A stretch of DNA of 64,000 bases from assembly GCA_902631395.1 (NCBI GenBank), contig CACOYM010000008.1:1-64000 (forward strand), given 5' to 3'. Below are positions 1 to 8,508 of this stretch, piece after piece. The translations under genes and the position numbers were made by a program. The notes beneath the pieces were generated by a model. That model was not told where the DNA came from. It worked only from the letters and a program-made list of their open reading frames with translations, and did not search any database. Every line of letters begins with the position of its first letter. Position 1 is the stretch's first letter. Origin of the DNA: Halieaceae bacterium. Lineage in GTDB: Bacteria; Pseudomonadota; Gammaproteobacteria; Pseudomonadales; Halieaceae.

Positions 1-59
1 TGTGGCTAGCGAGGTCGTGCTGTGGTTTTGACGTGCCTGTGAATTTTTGCCGAGGGTGG

Positions 60-100
60 GGCTATCTACTCTCGTGAGTGTGGTGGTTACCGCCCAGATA
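60..100. repeat. Imperfect direct repeat, copy 1
   Basis: This 41-nt stretch aligns without gaps to 1961-2001, with 34 of 41 positions identical by hand count. The last 28 nt match at 25 positions, and the terminal block taccgcccagata is exact. The two copies flank the amidohydrolase gene in the same orientation. The sequence between copy 1 and the gene's stop, and positions 1-59, show no gene. Confidence 0.6.
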
Positions 101-121
101 CGTTGGGAGCAACGTTGGGCC

Positions 122-1891
122 TTAAGGAGCGGTTTTGCCAAGCGGCTTCAGGCTCCACTGCCCGTAGACCCGTTCCCCGTCTAGTAGGGTAAGCAGTACG
201 GACGCCTCAGAAATTTCCGACGATTTTAGATCAAAAAGGTTTTTATCAAGCACAGTAAGGTCTGCCTGCTTTCCAACCTCAATAGACCCCGTCTCATCCT
301 CAGTGAAGTTTATGTATGCCGAATTGATTGTATAGGCCTTAAGTGCCGCAGCTAGTCCAATGCGCTGGTGATCGAGAAATGGTTCGCTCTCATTGGTTAG
401 TGGATCTCTCCGTGTGATCGCAGTTTCAATACCCAGTAGCGGGTTACCAGAGCTCACAAACCAGTCGCTACCAAAGACGATCAAGGCACCGGAATCCAGT
501 AGGCTTTTAATCGGATACAACCATTGGCTCCTTTCTTCACCTAATTTTGGGATCGTAAGCTTGGTTATGAACTTATCTGCCCAGGCCCAGTAAGGCTGAA
601 AGTTGGCCGCAACATTTAGCTCCGCAAATCTTGGAATATCCGCGGGATTAAAAAGTTGAATATGAGAGATATGGTGTCGATTGTCTTTCTCGCCATTTAT
701 AGATCGAGCTATTTCTATAGCATCCAGAGATGCTCTTATGGCAGCGTCCCCGATCGCATGAAAATGAATTTGAAAGTCTAGGGCGTCAAGTTTCGTTATA
801 ACCTCGCTGAGCATCTTTGGAGGTATAAGCAATTTGCCGGTTGTGCCATCTTCCTTGTCGCTATACGGATCTAAAAGAGCGGCTGTGTGGACTTCAATAA
901 CACCATCTAGCCAAATCTTAACGGACCTTGCTTTGAGTCTCCGAGTATTAAACCTTTCACGCGCTAAAAGAATCCTAGAAATCTGCTCCACTCCAAGATC
1001 TGTATTCCAAACTATTGCACCAGAAACCTTCAGAGTAAGGTTGCCGCTATTTTCCAAAGCGATATAGGTTGGTCCACCCACATACGCCTCGTTACCATCT
1101 AGCTTCAACAGAGCATCTTGGACAGAGGTCACCCCGTATTGATTTAAATAAAACTGCCCAAACTGAAGCGCCGCTATCATTTGCTCTTCGGAGTAGGGAG
1201 GCCTGGCGTCCAGCACCAAATTCATAGCACTGTTCTCTTGAAGCGACCCGCTCGGAACGGTTGAGCCAGGGTATCGGTCTATTCGACCTCTCGGGGGGTC
1301 AACGGACTCAGCATCAATTCCCGCCATTTCCAGAGCAGCTGAGTTCACCCAGAGTTGATGCCCAGTTGCTGATTTGAGAATTACTGGCCGAGCAGGAATT
1401 ACCGAGTCAATGAGTTTCTTGTCGGGAAGGCCATTCGGGAATAGGTCCATTGTCCAGCCCCCGCCATCCACGAAGGTGGACTCAGGAAAGCTACGATCAC
1501 AGGTCTCTAGTGCTTTTAGATACTCCGCAATCGAAGTCAAACCATGGAGACTGCAGCTCAAATATGCCATTCCCGCCTCTATCGGGTGGACATGAGCGTC
1601 TTGGAACCCAGGTAGGAGCATTTTGCCAGCCAAATCGACGACTCGAGTGTCAGGGCCTACCAATTTCAGGGCGCCCTCATCATCCCCGACGTAAACTATC
1701 TTCTCTCGTCTTATAGCTATTGCAGAAGCCCAAGGCTGGCGCTCATTTACTGTATATACCCTGCCACTGTGAAACACTATGCCTGCTTTTAACTCAGTCG
1801 CAGCGTCCTCACTCTCGTTGCAACCTAGCAGAACTGACAGTGAAGCGAGCGCCATAAACTTCGCTACTGAAAACTGTGCGTTGATCAACAT
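122..1891 (-). CDS. YtcJ-like amidohydrolase, predicted lipoprotein
   Basis: This 589-aa metal-dependent hydrolase belongs to the amidohydrolase_3/YtcJ group, whose members cleave C-N bonds of varied and mostly unknown substrates. A lipobox (VLLGC, Cys24) predicts membrane anchoring after export. The N-terminal beta-sandwich is followed by the metal-binding HxH (AHVH, about residues 99-102). Further barrel ligands are visible in HFHAIGD, HHISHIQ and the late GSDW. All expected metal-site segments are present, so it looks functional. It stands alone, is bracketed by a 41-nt direct repeat, and is AT-richer by eye than the housekeeping genes downstream, which suggests acquisition. I cannot assign the substrate. 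No convincing Shine-Dalgarno (SD) precedes the ATG, but the signal peptide fixes the start well. Confidence 0.88.
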   Translation of the reverse strand: MLINAQFSVAKFMALASLSVLLGCNESEDAATELKAGIVFHSGRVYTVNERQPWASAIAIRREKIVYVGDDEGALKLVGPDTRVVDLAGKMLLPGFQDAHVHPIEAGMAYLSCSLHGLTSIAEYLKALETCDRSFPESTFVDGGGWTMDLFPNGLPDKKLIDSVIPARPVILKSATGHQLWVNSAALEMAGIDAESVDPPRGRIDRYPGSTVPSGSLQENSAMNLVLDARPPYSEEQMIAALQFGQFYLNQYGVTSVQDALLKLDGNEAYVGGPTYIALENSGNLTLKVSGAIVWNTDLGVEQISRILLARERFNTRRLKARSVKIWLDGVIEVHTAALLDPYSDKEDGTTGKLLIPPKMLSEVITKLDALDFQIHFHAIGDAAIRASLDAIEIARSINGEKDNRHHISHIQLFNPADIPRFAELNVAANFQPYWAWADKFITKLTIPKLGEERSQWLYPIKSLLDSGALIVFGSDWFVSSGNPLLGIETAITRRDPLTNESEPFLDHQRIGLAAALKAYTINSAYINFTEDETGSIEVGKQADLTVLDKNLFDLKSSEISEASVLLTLLDGERVYGQWSLKPLGKTAP

Positions 1892-1960
1892 AGGCCGTTT
1901 AGCTTACCAAAGAGGTCTCTCAATGTGAGAGGGTGTGTAAAGGCAAAGGGGGTACAGGAA

Positions 1961-2001
1961 GGCTAACTGCCGTCGTGATTGTGATGGATACCGCCCAGAT
2001 A
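1961..2001. repeat. Imperfect direct repeat, copy 2
   Basis: Second copy of the 41-nt repeat at 60-100, lying about 70 nt upstream of the amidohydrolase start. Similarity fades on both sides. No third copy was seen by eye in the window. Confidence 0.6.
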
Positions 2002-2057
2002 GATTGCTGGGTGGAATTGACGCCCTTGTGTGACTGTCAGACCCGTGTGGTGTTATT

Positions 2058-2424
2058 TCAAATCTGCGTTGCAGTCGAAACATAAATGGAGGCATTCGAG
2101 ACTAGATAAAGGGGTTGGCTATATGAGTCATCTAGACCCCCATGCAGCGACGATACGAAAAGCCCAACTATCTTCTCTTTTGCCCGAGTCAGGGACGCAA
2201 TATTTAACGCCATCGGTGCCGCCAGTGCTTGACCAATGACTGTGGTCATGGGCATCGGCCACACCGACGATGAACCCAACACACCCGGCGGACTCAAAGC
2301 CGCTGTCTGGAGCATAAAGGCCGGCAAGGGTATTGCCAGCCGCGAACTCAGCGTGTGTGGCCTGTGCGCTCAGTCCCAAACATAAGATAACGGCGGCAAT
2401 AGCGAGCAGTGGTTTATTCATCAT
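2058..2424 (-). pseudogene. Rap1a/Tai-like secreted protein, apparently frameshifted
   Basis: The reading frame from ATG 2424 gives a signal peptide (cleavage after THA) and then a Rap1a/Tai-type core: a GNTL segment, CVGFIVGVADA and YCVPDSG. Rap1a-family proteins are small exported proteins, some of which are immunity proteins to secreted amidases. The frame ends early at 2128 with an unrelated tail. The adjacent frame (2058-2327) carries what looks like the missing C-terminal helix, KEKIVGLFVSSLHGG, which resembles the family's 'KIVvkYLqaHP' segment. A one-base frameshift just after CVPDSG would join the two into about 120 aa, the usual family length. It could be a true pseudogene or a sequencing error. 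No type VI secretion genes are nearby. Family assignment is by remembered pattern only. Confidence 0.55.
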
Positions 2425-2533
2425 GCTTCTTCAGCCTGCTCTGGGCGTTTCTAAGGCAAAAGCCTAATACCTCAGCGAAAGTGCAATTCAGAACACCGAA
2501 TAGCAACGATCTTGCGACTATTTATCAAGAGCG

Positions 2534-3832
2534 CTATCGCACTTCAATAATCTCAAATCCCTGCTCAGCTGTTCGCCACTTTAGTGTGAGGTCATAAATT
2601 GAGTCGTCAATGATAGAGTCAATGACTAAGATCTCGTCATCTTTCACGCTACAACTCGCAGTGTCCAAATCAACGGCGTTGGGATCAGAGATGAAGTCAG
2701 AACTAGGGAACTTCACTACTGTAAACGTATTGGTTTTTCGCTTTGTCGCGCCCAACTCCGAATGCGCGATCGCCGTGATAGTGTGTTCTCCGGCGGACAG
2801 CACGCTGTAGTTGTATGCCAACGAGTAGCCGGAGTTGGAAGAGCGGCTTATATCCGGAAAAGCTCCTCCAACGTCAGGCCTGGAGCCACCGTAAGGTGCA
2901 TCATAGACATAAGCACCGTCCACAAGAATTTCAATTTTTGTAATACCCGACGAGGCTACGGCCCAACCACGTAAATTACTCACGCCCGTATGAGTCTGAC
3001 CATCGATAGGCTCTTCCAGCGACAACCTAAACACCGAATCACTTGCAGCATTATCGTCACGAGTTGCCAGACTCCGCCAGTCCTCTTCTCTACGACTGTC
3101 CCAACAATCTTCCGGCAGCGGATGCGAATTCCTGTATTCCCTAGATATGATCATGTCATCCCTAGCTGTTAAACCGTGTTGCCGGTATGTCGCGAAGACC
3201 TTCTCTGTCATTACGGTTTCGTCAAAATAAGAAACGTAGTGGTATTCCGAATCGCTGATTTTTTTTAATATTGCGATGTCAGAGATCGTGCCGCGCAAAT
3301 CGGCGTAACCGATCACCTCACCGGATGAAACGGTCCGACGATCAAAATCAGTATCGTCGTCGCCATGGTACGACCAATACTCAGCAGGGTAATCGTTCCA
3401 ATAATTAGGGAAGACGTCCAACAAATTGACATGAAAAATTATTGCAAAGATGTCGGGGGAAGCGGCGGACTGTATCCATACCTGCTTGTTGACGAAGCCA
3501 CTATCGTGGCCTTCATCAGTTACTCGGTATATCGTTCCATCGAAGGGCGCGTGAAGTGGGAGTGTATTATTTGACCCGCTTGTCCGGAACGAGTCCAGTG
3601 GAGCAAAATAATGCTTCATACTCCTGTTGGTTTCTGTGGGATCGGTCTCTACTTCGTAGAGACCGAGATTTATGAACGTTTGGTCGTAACCGTAATGGTG
3701 ACCGGCGCACGAACGAAATTTTGAGATCTCGACCACACTCTGCGGGTCAAGATAGTAATGATTCACCACCTGAGCAACAGCTTTGGAAGAGATCACAAGT
3801 ACGGCAGTGATTATTATCAGCGGTATTTTCAT
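2534..3832 (-). CDS. Secreted protein: degenerate M23-like domain plus Ig-like domain
   Basis: 432 aa with a cleavable signal peptide (KAVA, about residue 20). The N-terminal half has an M23-type zinc motif, HYGYD at residues 46-50, followed by the beta-strand pattern of that fold (LHAPFDGTIYRV, then SSGEVIGYADLRG). The terminal HxH expected about 10 residues after the GEVIGY strand is replaced by DIAILKK, so a full zinc site is lacking. The C-terminal half (about 285-390) is a bacterial Ig-like domain with ILVDGAYVYDAPYGG and NSGYSLAYNYSVLSAGEHT. Probable role: cell-wall or glycan binding rather than hydrolysis; this is inference. The SD GAGG lies close upstream of ATG 3832. It is monocistronic and divergent from the metalloprotease gene. 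An alternative is a family with different metal ligands. Confidence 0.7.
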   Translation of the reverse strand: MKIPLIIITAVLVISSKAVAQVVNHYYLDPQSVVEISKFRSCAGHHYGYDQTFINLGLYEVETDPTETNRSMKHYFAPLDSFRTSGSNNTLPLHAPFDGTIYRVTDEGHDSGFVNKQVWIQSAASPDIFAIIFHVNLLDVFPNYWNDYPAEYWSYHGDDDTDFDRRTVSSGEVIGYADLRGTISDIAILKKISDSEYHYVSYFDETVMTEKVFATYRQHGLTARDDMIISREYRNSHPLPEDCWDSRREEDWRSLATRDDNAASDSVFRLSLEEPIDGQTHTGVSNLRGWAVASSGITKIEILVDGAYVYDAPYGGSRPDVGGAFPDISRSSNSGYSLAYNYSVLSAGEHTITAIAHSELGATKRKTNTFTVVKFPSSDFISDPNAVDLDTASCSVKDDEILVIDSIIDDSIYDLTLKWRTAEQGFEIIEVR

Positions 3833-4415
3833 TATCTGGCCTCAGTTTCATCCTCATCTTCGTCGGCCTTGGTGTCTGGGATTTACCGTAAGCCTTTGGT
3901 CATTTGCCGTCCGACCCTTATTACAGGGAAACCCAACCGCAGATCGAGTGCGATTGCGGGATACCCAAGATATCGGGGCGCGAAGATGTACGACAGCAGC
4001 GCAAGGATCGTGACAAAGATCGTATCTCGCCGCATCGATTTCAACTACTTCAAATCCCAAGTCGAATTCGATCTTACCAAGCGAAACCGGTTGAGCAAAA
4101 AAAGAGCCTCGAGTGGCGCAATACACGGATGTTGCCCAAAGGCATGGCGATGGTGCGCTAACGTTGGATGTTCATTTGCAGCGTCCTCAAAGAAGATTAC
4201 AATCAAGTTCCTTCGCGTTGCGGCGGCAACTTAAACCGTGCTTTTTTGACGGGACGCTTTGCATAGGGGTGGGTCTTTTGGATCGCACTACGGCGTCTAT
4301 TAGTCATTCTGGGCACAACACTATCTTGTCTTTACTAGCGCTGACACTCTGCGTGACACGCCATTGTAAGGCGCTGAAAAATGAGACGGATTATTGTTTA
4401 ACGGAAGACTTTCAC
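3833..4415. other. Gap between divergent genes, no gene recognised
   Basis: This 583-nt interval separates the M23-like gene from the metalloprotease gene and should contain both promoters. Several overlapping frames are open over 80-150 codons, but none has a recognisable domain or signal peptide together with a good ribosome binding site. The long upstream extension of the metalloprotease frame (from 4113) lacks any feature of that family and is treated as noncoding. A decayed gene is possible but I cannot identify one. Confidence 0.5.
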
Positions 4416-6992
4416 ATGATGATGCGATTTTTGTGGCTGGCTCTAGTGCTGGTTGCCTGCACGCTTACACAAGGCATTTTCGCCAATGAAGGGAACGCCC
4501 CCCCTAGCGCTACTGCTATCCCAAGCGAATCTGCGACGAGCTTCGCCGACACCATCGAGGGTGATGATGTATACGAGGGGTTGTTCACCTTCTACCGCGA
4601 TAGGGATACCGGAGACGTATCGCTGAGTCTCGATCCGCAGCAGTTTGATAGCGAATACATTTACTTTTTTCACATCGAAGATGGCGTGGTCGACGCCGGC
4701 AGTTTCCGAGGCGCATATGGTCCACGGTTTGTATTTACCCTGGAGCGGCGTTTCAACAAAGTAGCGATTGTTCGGGAGAACACTGCGTTCTACTTCGACC
4801 CCAATAACGCCATTTCGCGTGCCTCTGAGGCGAACATAGCTCGGGCTGTTTTGGCCGTGCAGGACATCATTGCTGAAGACGAAGAAACTGGCGCAATCTT
4901 GATCGAAGCCGATAGCCTTTTTTTGTCAGAGGCTTGGACGCAATTATCTTCCAGCGTCGACCCCGATTCCGATCCTCGGAGCGACTTCACCGTAGGGGAG
5001 TTTGATGCGGGAAAAAGTCAGATTCTTAACCTGAGAAGTTACCCACTTAATACCGATATCGAGGTGGAGTATGTTTTTCACAACCCTAAGCCGTTTGTAT
5101 ATGGATCTGACGCGGTAACCGACCCTCGTAATATCTCCGTCAAAGCGCTGCACAGCCTGATTGAGATGCCGGATAACGATTATCAGCCCCGTTTTGCCGA
5201 TCCAAGACTCGGCTCTTTCGATCAACGAATTACCGATCTCACCTCTACCGAGTCTGCACCTTACCGAGACGTCATAAACCGTTGGCACTTAGTCAAAAAA
5301 GATCCCACTGCCGCAATGTCTGATCCCGTAGAACCCATTACTTGGTGGATTGAGAATACGACGCCCCTCGAGTGGCGCCCCATTATTGAGCGTGCGGCGC
5401 TCCAGTGGAACAAGGCCTTCGAAAAAGCTGGATTCACCAATGCCTTGGCGGTAAAAACTCAACCAGATGATGCTGACTGGGACGCCGGTGATCTGCAGTA
5501 CAACGTGTTGAGGTGGACCTCTTCACCGACCCCACCTTTTGGTGGCTATGGCCCGAGTTTTGCCAACCCACGCACCGGCCAGCTGCTCGGCGCTGATATC
5601 ATGCTCGAGTACTCTTTCCTGAATCGCTCAACACTGGCCCGGGAGCTGATTCAGGGCGAATCCTCACGGCCAATCAAGCTGCTATGGCCTGAGTTACATA
5701 CCTGTTCAGTGAATCATGTGCTGGGCATGGGTGCTTCGTTCGCGCAGTCAGCGATGGAAATGTCCGGAGCCGACACTGCCATTCAGGAGCAGTTACTTCG
5801 TGATCGGATGCATTATCTGATTCTTCATGAGATCGGACATACTCTGGGAATGAACCACAATATGAAAGCCACCCAGATTTTGAGTCTCGCAGAGATCCAG
5901 AATCCCGACGTGCTAGACAGCGGTATCCTAGCGGGCTCGGTAATGGATTATCCGGCAGTAAATTACGCGCCCACTGAAGAAGAGCAGACGCTGTTTTACA
6001 CGATTGCGCCCGGTCCCTATGACGATTGGTATATCGAGTATGCCTACTCACCCGGCCTCTCTGATGAGGGGAGGGAGGCTGAGAGATTGGAAGCCATCGC
6101 CGCTCGTTCTACTGAGCCTCAACTGGTCTTTGGTAATGACGCAGACGATATGCGTTACCCGGGTAGCGGCCTTGATCCGCGCGTCAATATTTACGACCTG
6201 AGTGCAGATTCGGTTGGTTATGCCGCATCGCAGATGCAATTAATGCAGGCCACACTCAACAAAATGGCTATCTGGACCCCGGATGCCGGGAAATCTTATC
6301 AAGAAGCCGTTGACGGCGCGGGACTGATCATTCGGCTGTGGGGCGTAAATGCTGGCGTGATTTCACGCTGGGTGGGGGGTGTTTATGTAGACCGGGCGAT
6401 GGTGAATCAGGAGGGCGGTGGTGAACCGCTGCGGCCAGTCGAGCGGGAACAACAAAAGCGAGCCATGGAAATGTTGTCAGAGCACTTGTTTGCTCCCGAT
6501 GCCTTCGATGTAAATGGTGCGCTGTGGCAGCAGACGGCACCACAACGCCGTGGATTTGATCACTATGGATCAACCGAGGACCCTAAAATTCACCAGGCCG
6601 TGCTGGCAGCACAAAAGCGGGTTCTCGATCATCTTATGCACCCGGTGGTCCTCAGGCGCATAGTCGATACCCAGCTCTATGGCAATGATTACCTGTTGGA
6701 TGAGATGGTGTCAGATCTGACGGATGCGATATTTGATGCCGACGCGAATACCTCAGTGAATGCCTTCAGACGCAATCTCCAGTTGGAGTATGTGGAGCGA
6801 CTGGGTGGCATGATCAAAGGAAGTGGAAGCGATGAGTATGACGGCTCTGCGCAAGCCATGGCGCTTTTAGAGTTAGAGCGGGTGGCTGATATGGCCGCAG
6901 CGCGCCAGTCGGGCAACACCTTGACGCAGGCACATGCCCGTTTTCTGGTTAGAAAGATTGAAACCCTCTTGGAGACCGGAAAGCGGTCTTAA
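4416..6992 (+). CDS. Zinc-dependent metalloprotease, DUF5117/DUF4953 type
   Basis: 858 aa when started at ATG 4416. This ATG is preceded by GGAAG and opens a hydrophobic signal sequence (MMMRFLWLALVLVAC). Cys15 in LVAC may be a lipobox, but an AxA-like site (IFA) follows, so lipoprotein versus soluble export is undecided. The N-terminal part matches the DUF5117-type beta-rich domain (YRDRDTGDVSLSL, AYGPRFVFTLERRF). The catalytic part has HEIGHTLGMNH (His471, Glu472, His475, His481), the metzincin-type HExxHxxGxxH, with a likely Met-turn in SVMDYP. All catalytic residues are present. The family is common in marine and Bacteroidota proteomes and its substrates are largely unknown. It is isolated: a decayed fasciclin remnant lies downstream on the other strand. 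Confidence 0.9.
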   Translation: MMMRFLWLALVLVACTLTQGIFANEGNAPPSATAIPSESATSFADTIEGDDVYEGLFTFYRDRDTGDVSLSLDPQQFDSEYIYFFHIEDGVVDAGSFRGAYGPRFVFTLERRFNKVAIVRENTAFYFDPNNAISRASEANIARAVLAVQDIIAEDEETGAILIEADSLFLSEAWTQLSSSVDPDSDPRSDFTVGEFDAGKSQILNLRSYPLNTDIEVEYVFHNPKPFVYGSDAVTDPRNISVKALHSLIEMPDNDYQPRFADPRLGSFDQRITDLTSTESAPYRDVINRWHLVKKDPTAAMSDPVEPITWWIENTTPLEWRPIIERAALQWNKAFEKAGFTNALAVKTQPDDADWDAGDLQYNVLRWTSSPTPPFGGYGPSFANPRTGQLLGADIMLEYSFLNRSTLARELIQGESSRPIKLLWPELHTCSVNHVLGMGASFAQSAMEMSGADTAIQEQLLRDRMHYLILHEIGHTLGMNHNMKATQILSLAEIQNPDVLDSGILAGSVMDYPAVNYAPTEEEQTLFYTIAPGPYDDWYIEYAYSPGLSDEGREAERLEAIAARSTEPQLVFGNDADDMRYPGSGLDPRVNIYDLSADSVGYAASQMQLMQATLNKMAIWTPDAGKSYQEAVDGAGLIIRLWGVNAGVISRWVGGVYVDRAMVNQEGGGEPLRPVEREQQKRAMEMLSEHLFAPDAFDVNGALWQQTAPQRRGFDHYGSTEDPKIHQAVLAAQKRVLDHLMHPVVLRRIVDTQLYGNDYLLDEMVSDLTDAIFDADANTSVNAFRRNLQLEYVERLGGMIKGSGSDEYDGSAQAMALLELERVADMAAARQSGNTLTQAHARFLVRKIETLLETGKRS

Positions 6993-7037
6993 GGGATGAA
7001 GGAAAGCACCCTGCGTGCCAGTGCTGTGACAAATCAA

Positions 7038-7260
7038 TCAGGAGTCAAATAGCGTTAATAACGCATCAACGACATGTATGACGCCGTTGGTGGCCATCCT
7101 ATCAGTCATGTTCGCACTGTCATTAATGAACAACAGGTTACTCTTTACTGATAAAGATACCTTGCTGCCATTCACTATTTCGACGTCTGATTTATGAAGA
7201 AATTAAAGTGGACGGCATAAGCACACTGATTACTGAGCACCCAGGGCCTAGAGTATTTGC
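7038..7260 (-). pseudogene. Fasciclin (FAS1) domain remnant
   Basis: On the minus strand, 7038-7202 is open and encodes the C-terminal half of a FAS1 domain: EIVNGSKVSL, then INDSANMTDRMATNGVIHVV and DALL before a stop. The NGVIHVVDALL block is the family's H2 motif. There is no start codon and an in-frame stop lies at 7203-7205. Continuation of the domain (AYAVHFNFF, resembling 'tYHvVpGk') is in another frame further upstream. The N-terminal half is not recognisable. This is therefore a truncated and frameshifted relic, ending about 15 nt from the DUF3833 gene's stop. Fasciclin proteins are secreted adhesins in bacteria. Confidence 0.65.
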
Positions 7261-7275
7261 CGGCGTTACTTGTCG

Positions 7276-7908
7276 CTACACCGAGGGGCAATCCACCTCA
7301 GTATCAGGGTGACGAATAATAGTCAGCAGGATCTCGCCTACACCTAGGCCGAATTTGCGCATCTTCGATTCGTTTATGACGACGTTGTCACTGACCCGGT
7401 ACATTCGATCGTCAATCCTGACATCTATTGCCCCATCTTCCAGCTCGATACGGAGCGTGTAATCAAGGAACATAGCGTTGCCTTCCCACCGGGCTTGCCC
7501 GTCGCCCACTACATCTCCCGCTGTGCCGATGAATGTTTGATCACCATCGGGCGTCAAAGTCCATACCCGGTTTTGTCGCTCGCCATCGTCAAAGATGAAG
7601 TCCTCATCAAGTTTGCCCACGCCACTGTCCCAGCACCCTATGATATCGGCTTGGAAGTGACGAATTGCTGTACCCGAGAAATCCTTCACAACGCCGTGAG
7701 CAGTTAGCGCGCCACTGAAAAATTCATTGGGTGAGAAGGCCGGGCTGCGACCTTTATAGTCTTGGACAGAGCTGGTGCTGCACCCAAGCAACACGGTGCC
7801 CGCAACGATAACAATCGTTTTGATGCCAGCGCGAACTGAAAGATAAGACGGCAGTCGCCTGTCGCCTGCGTTGCTACAACGATAAACTTGAGTTTCACCC
7901 ACCATCAT
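7276..7908 (-). CDS. DUF3833 family lipoprotein
   Basis: 210 aa. The conserved DUF3833 core is clear: FFSGALTAHGVVKDFSG, LDEDFIFDDGERQNRVW, TGTAGDVVGDG-type and FGLGVGEILLTI. The lipobox LLGC (Cys43) follows a hydrophobic stretch, but the n-region is unusually long (about 30 residues). The AGGTGG ribosome site directly before the two ATGs (7908 and 7905) supports this start, and no better internal start exists. In other proteobacteria the family sits in photo-oxidative stress clusters with cfa, SDR and photolyase genes. Here only a FAS1 relic is adjacent, with a photolyase-family gene 4 kb away. Molecular function unknown. Confidence 0.85.
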   Translation of the reverse strand: MMVGETQVYRCSNAGDRRLPSYLSVRAGIKTIVIVAGTVLLGCSTSSVQDYKGRSPAFSPNEFFSGALTAHGVVKDFSGTAIRHFQADIIGCWDSGVGKLDEDFIFDDGERQNRVWTLTPDGDQTFIGTAGDVVGDGQARWEGNAMFLDYTLRIELEDGAIDVRIDDRMYRVSDNVVINESKMRKFGLGVGEILLTIIRHPDTEVDCPSV

Positions 7909-8508
7909 TCCACCTGGTTTATTTGCTGACTCATGCCGTTACGTCAGAGAAAAAGCAGCGGATCTAGGCGCTTCTAATGCGAGTCACTGATCGTGACGAT
8001 GCTCCGCACAGGTAAGCAGTTGACATAGTTGTTGAGCTAGCGCGCTTTCTCCCCGGACTTATACCGCTCTTAGCAGTCGATGTTGTCGCCGAACTTTTTG
8101 TGTTTGGGTGACGGGAATGGAGCGGCACTGCGAAAAATGATCGGTTTTTAGGCTCTGCAGGGGGTGGGTGTTGTTATGAACGATACACAGCGGGCGACGT
8201 CCGCGGTGCGCAAGAAGAGATTCCAAACCGCAGGAGGGGGGGAAGCGCCGTCCAGTGAGCTTGGGCGGAAATCTTTGACGCTTCACCCAGATCGCGGCAA
8301 CGGCCTCGTCTAGAGTTTCGCTCAGGCCTAGCTCGCCCAACTAAAAACAGGCCGTATTCCGGCATCGCGTGTTGCTTTTACTTCATCAAAGCTGTCTCAA
8401 GATTCGAAATGGTGGGCATGCGGAGCGCGCTCCCCTCGCGATCCAGTTTTTCTGTGATTTGTACGTTGAGCGCGAACAGCTCCAAAAGCACCAGCGCAGT
8501 TAGGGCTA
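7909..8508. other. 600-nt gap with a start-less membrane-type frame
   Basis: No confident gene. On the minus strand, 8378-8545 is open for 55 codons. It encodes a strongly hydrophobic segment (LIALTALVLLELFALNVQI) followed by a polar tail ending NLETALMK and a stop, but it lacks ATG/GTG/TTG at a usable position. It overlaps the last 37 nt of selO in another frame. It may be a decayed or misread small membrane gene. The remaining 400 nt show nothing recognisable. Confidence 0.4.

Noticed and set aside
101-121. GTTGGGC resembling an integron attC core
   Set aside because: No matching RYYYAAC partner at the right distance and no second such site at the other repeat copy; no integrase.
3758-4234. 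Open plus-strand frame of 158 codons
   Set aside because: Overlaps the 5' end of the M23-like gene, has no ribosome site and a composition unlike a protein family.
8059-8365. Minus-strand frames of 60-90 codons
   Set aside because: No family features or good start; low-complexity Arg/Pro-rich ends typical of chance frames.
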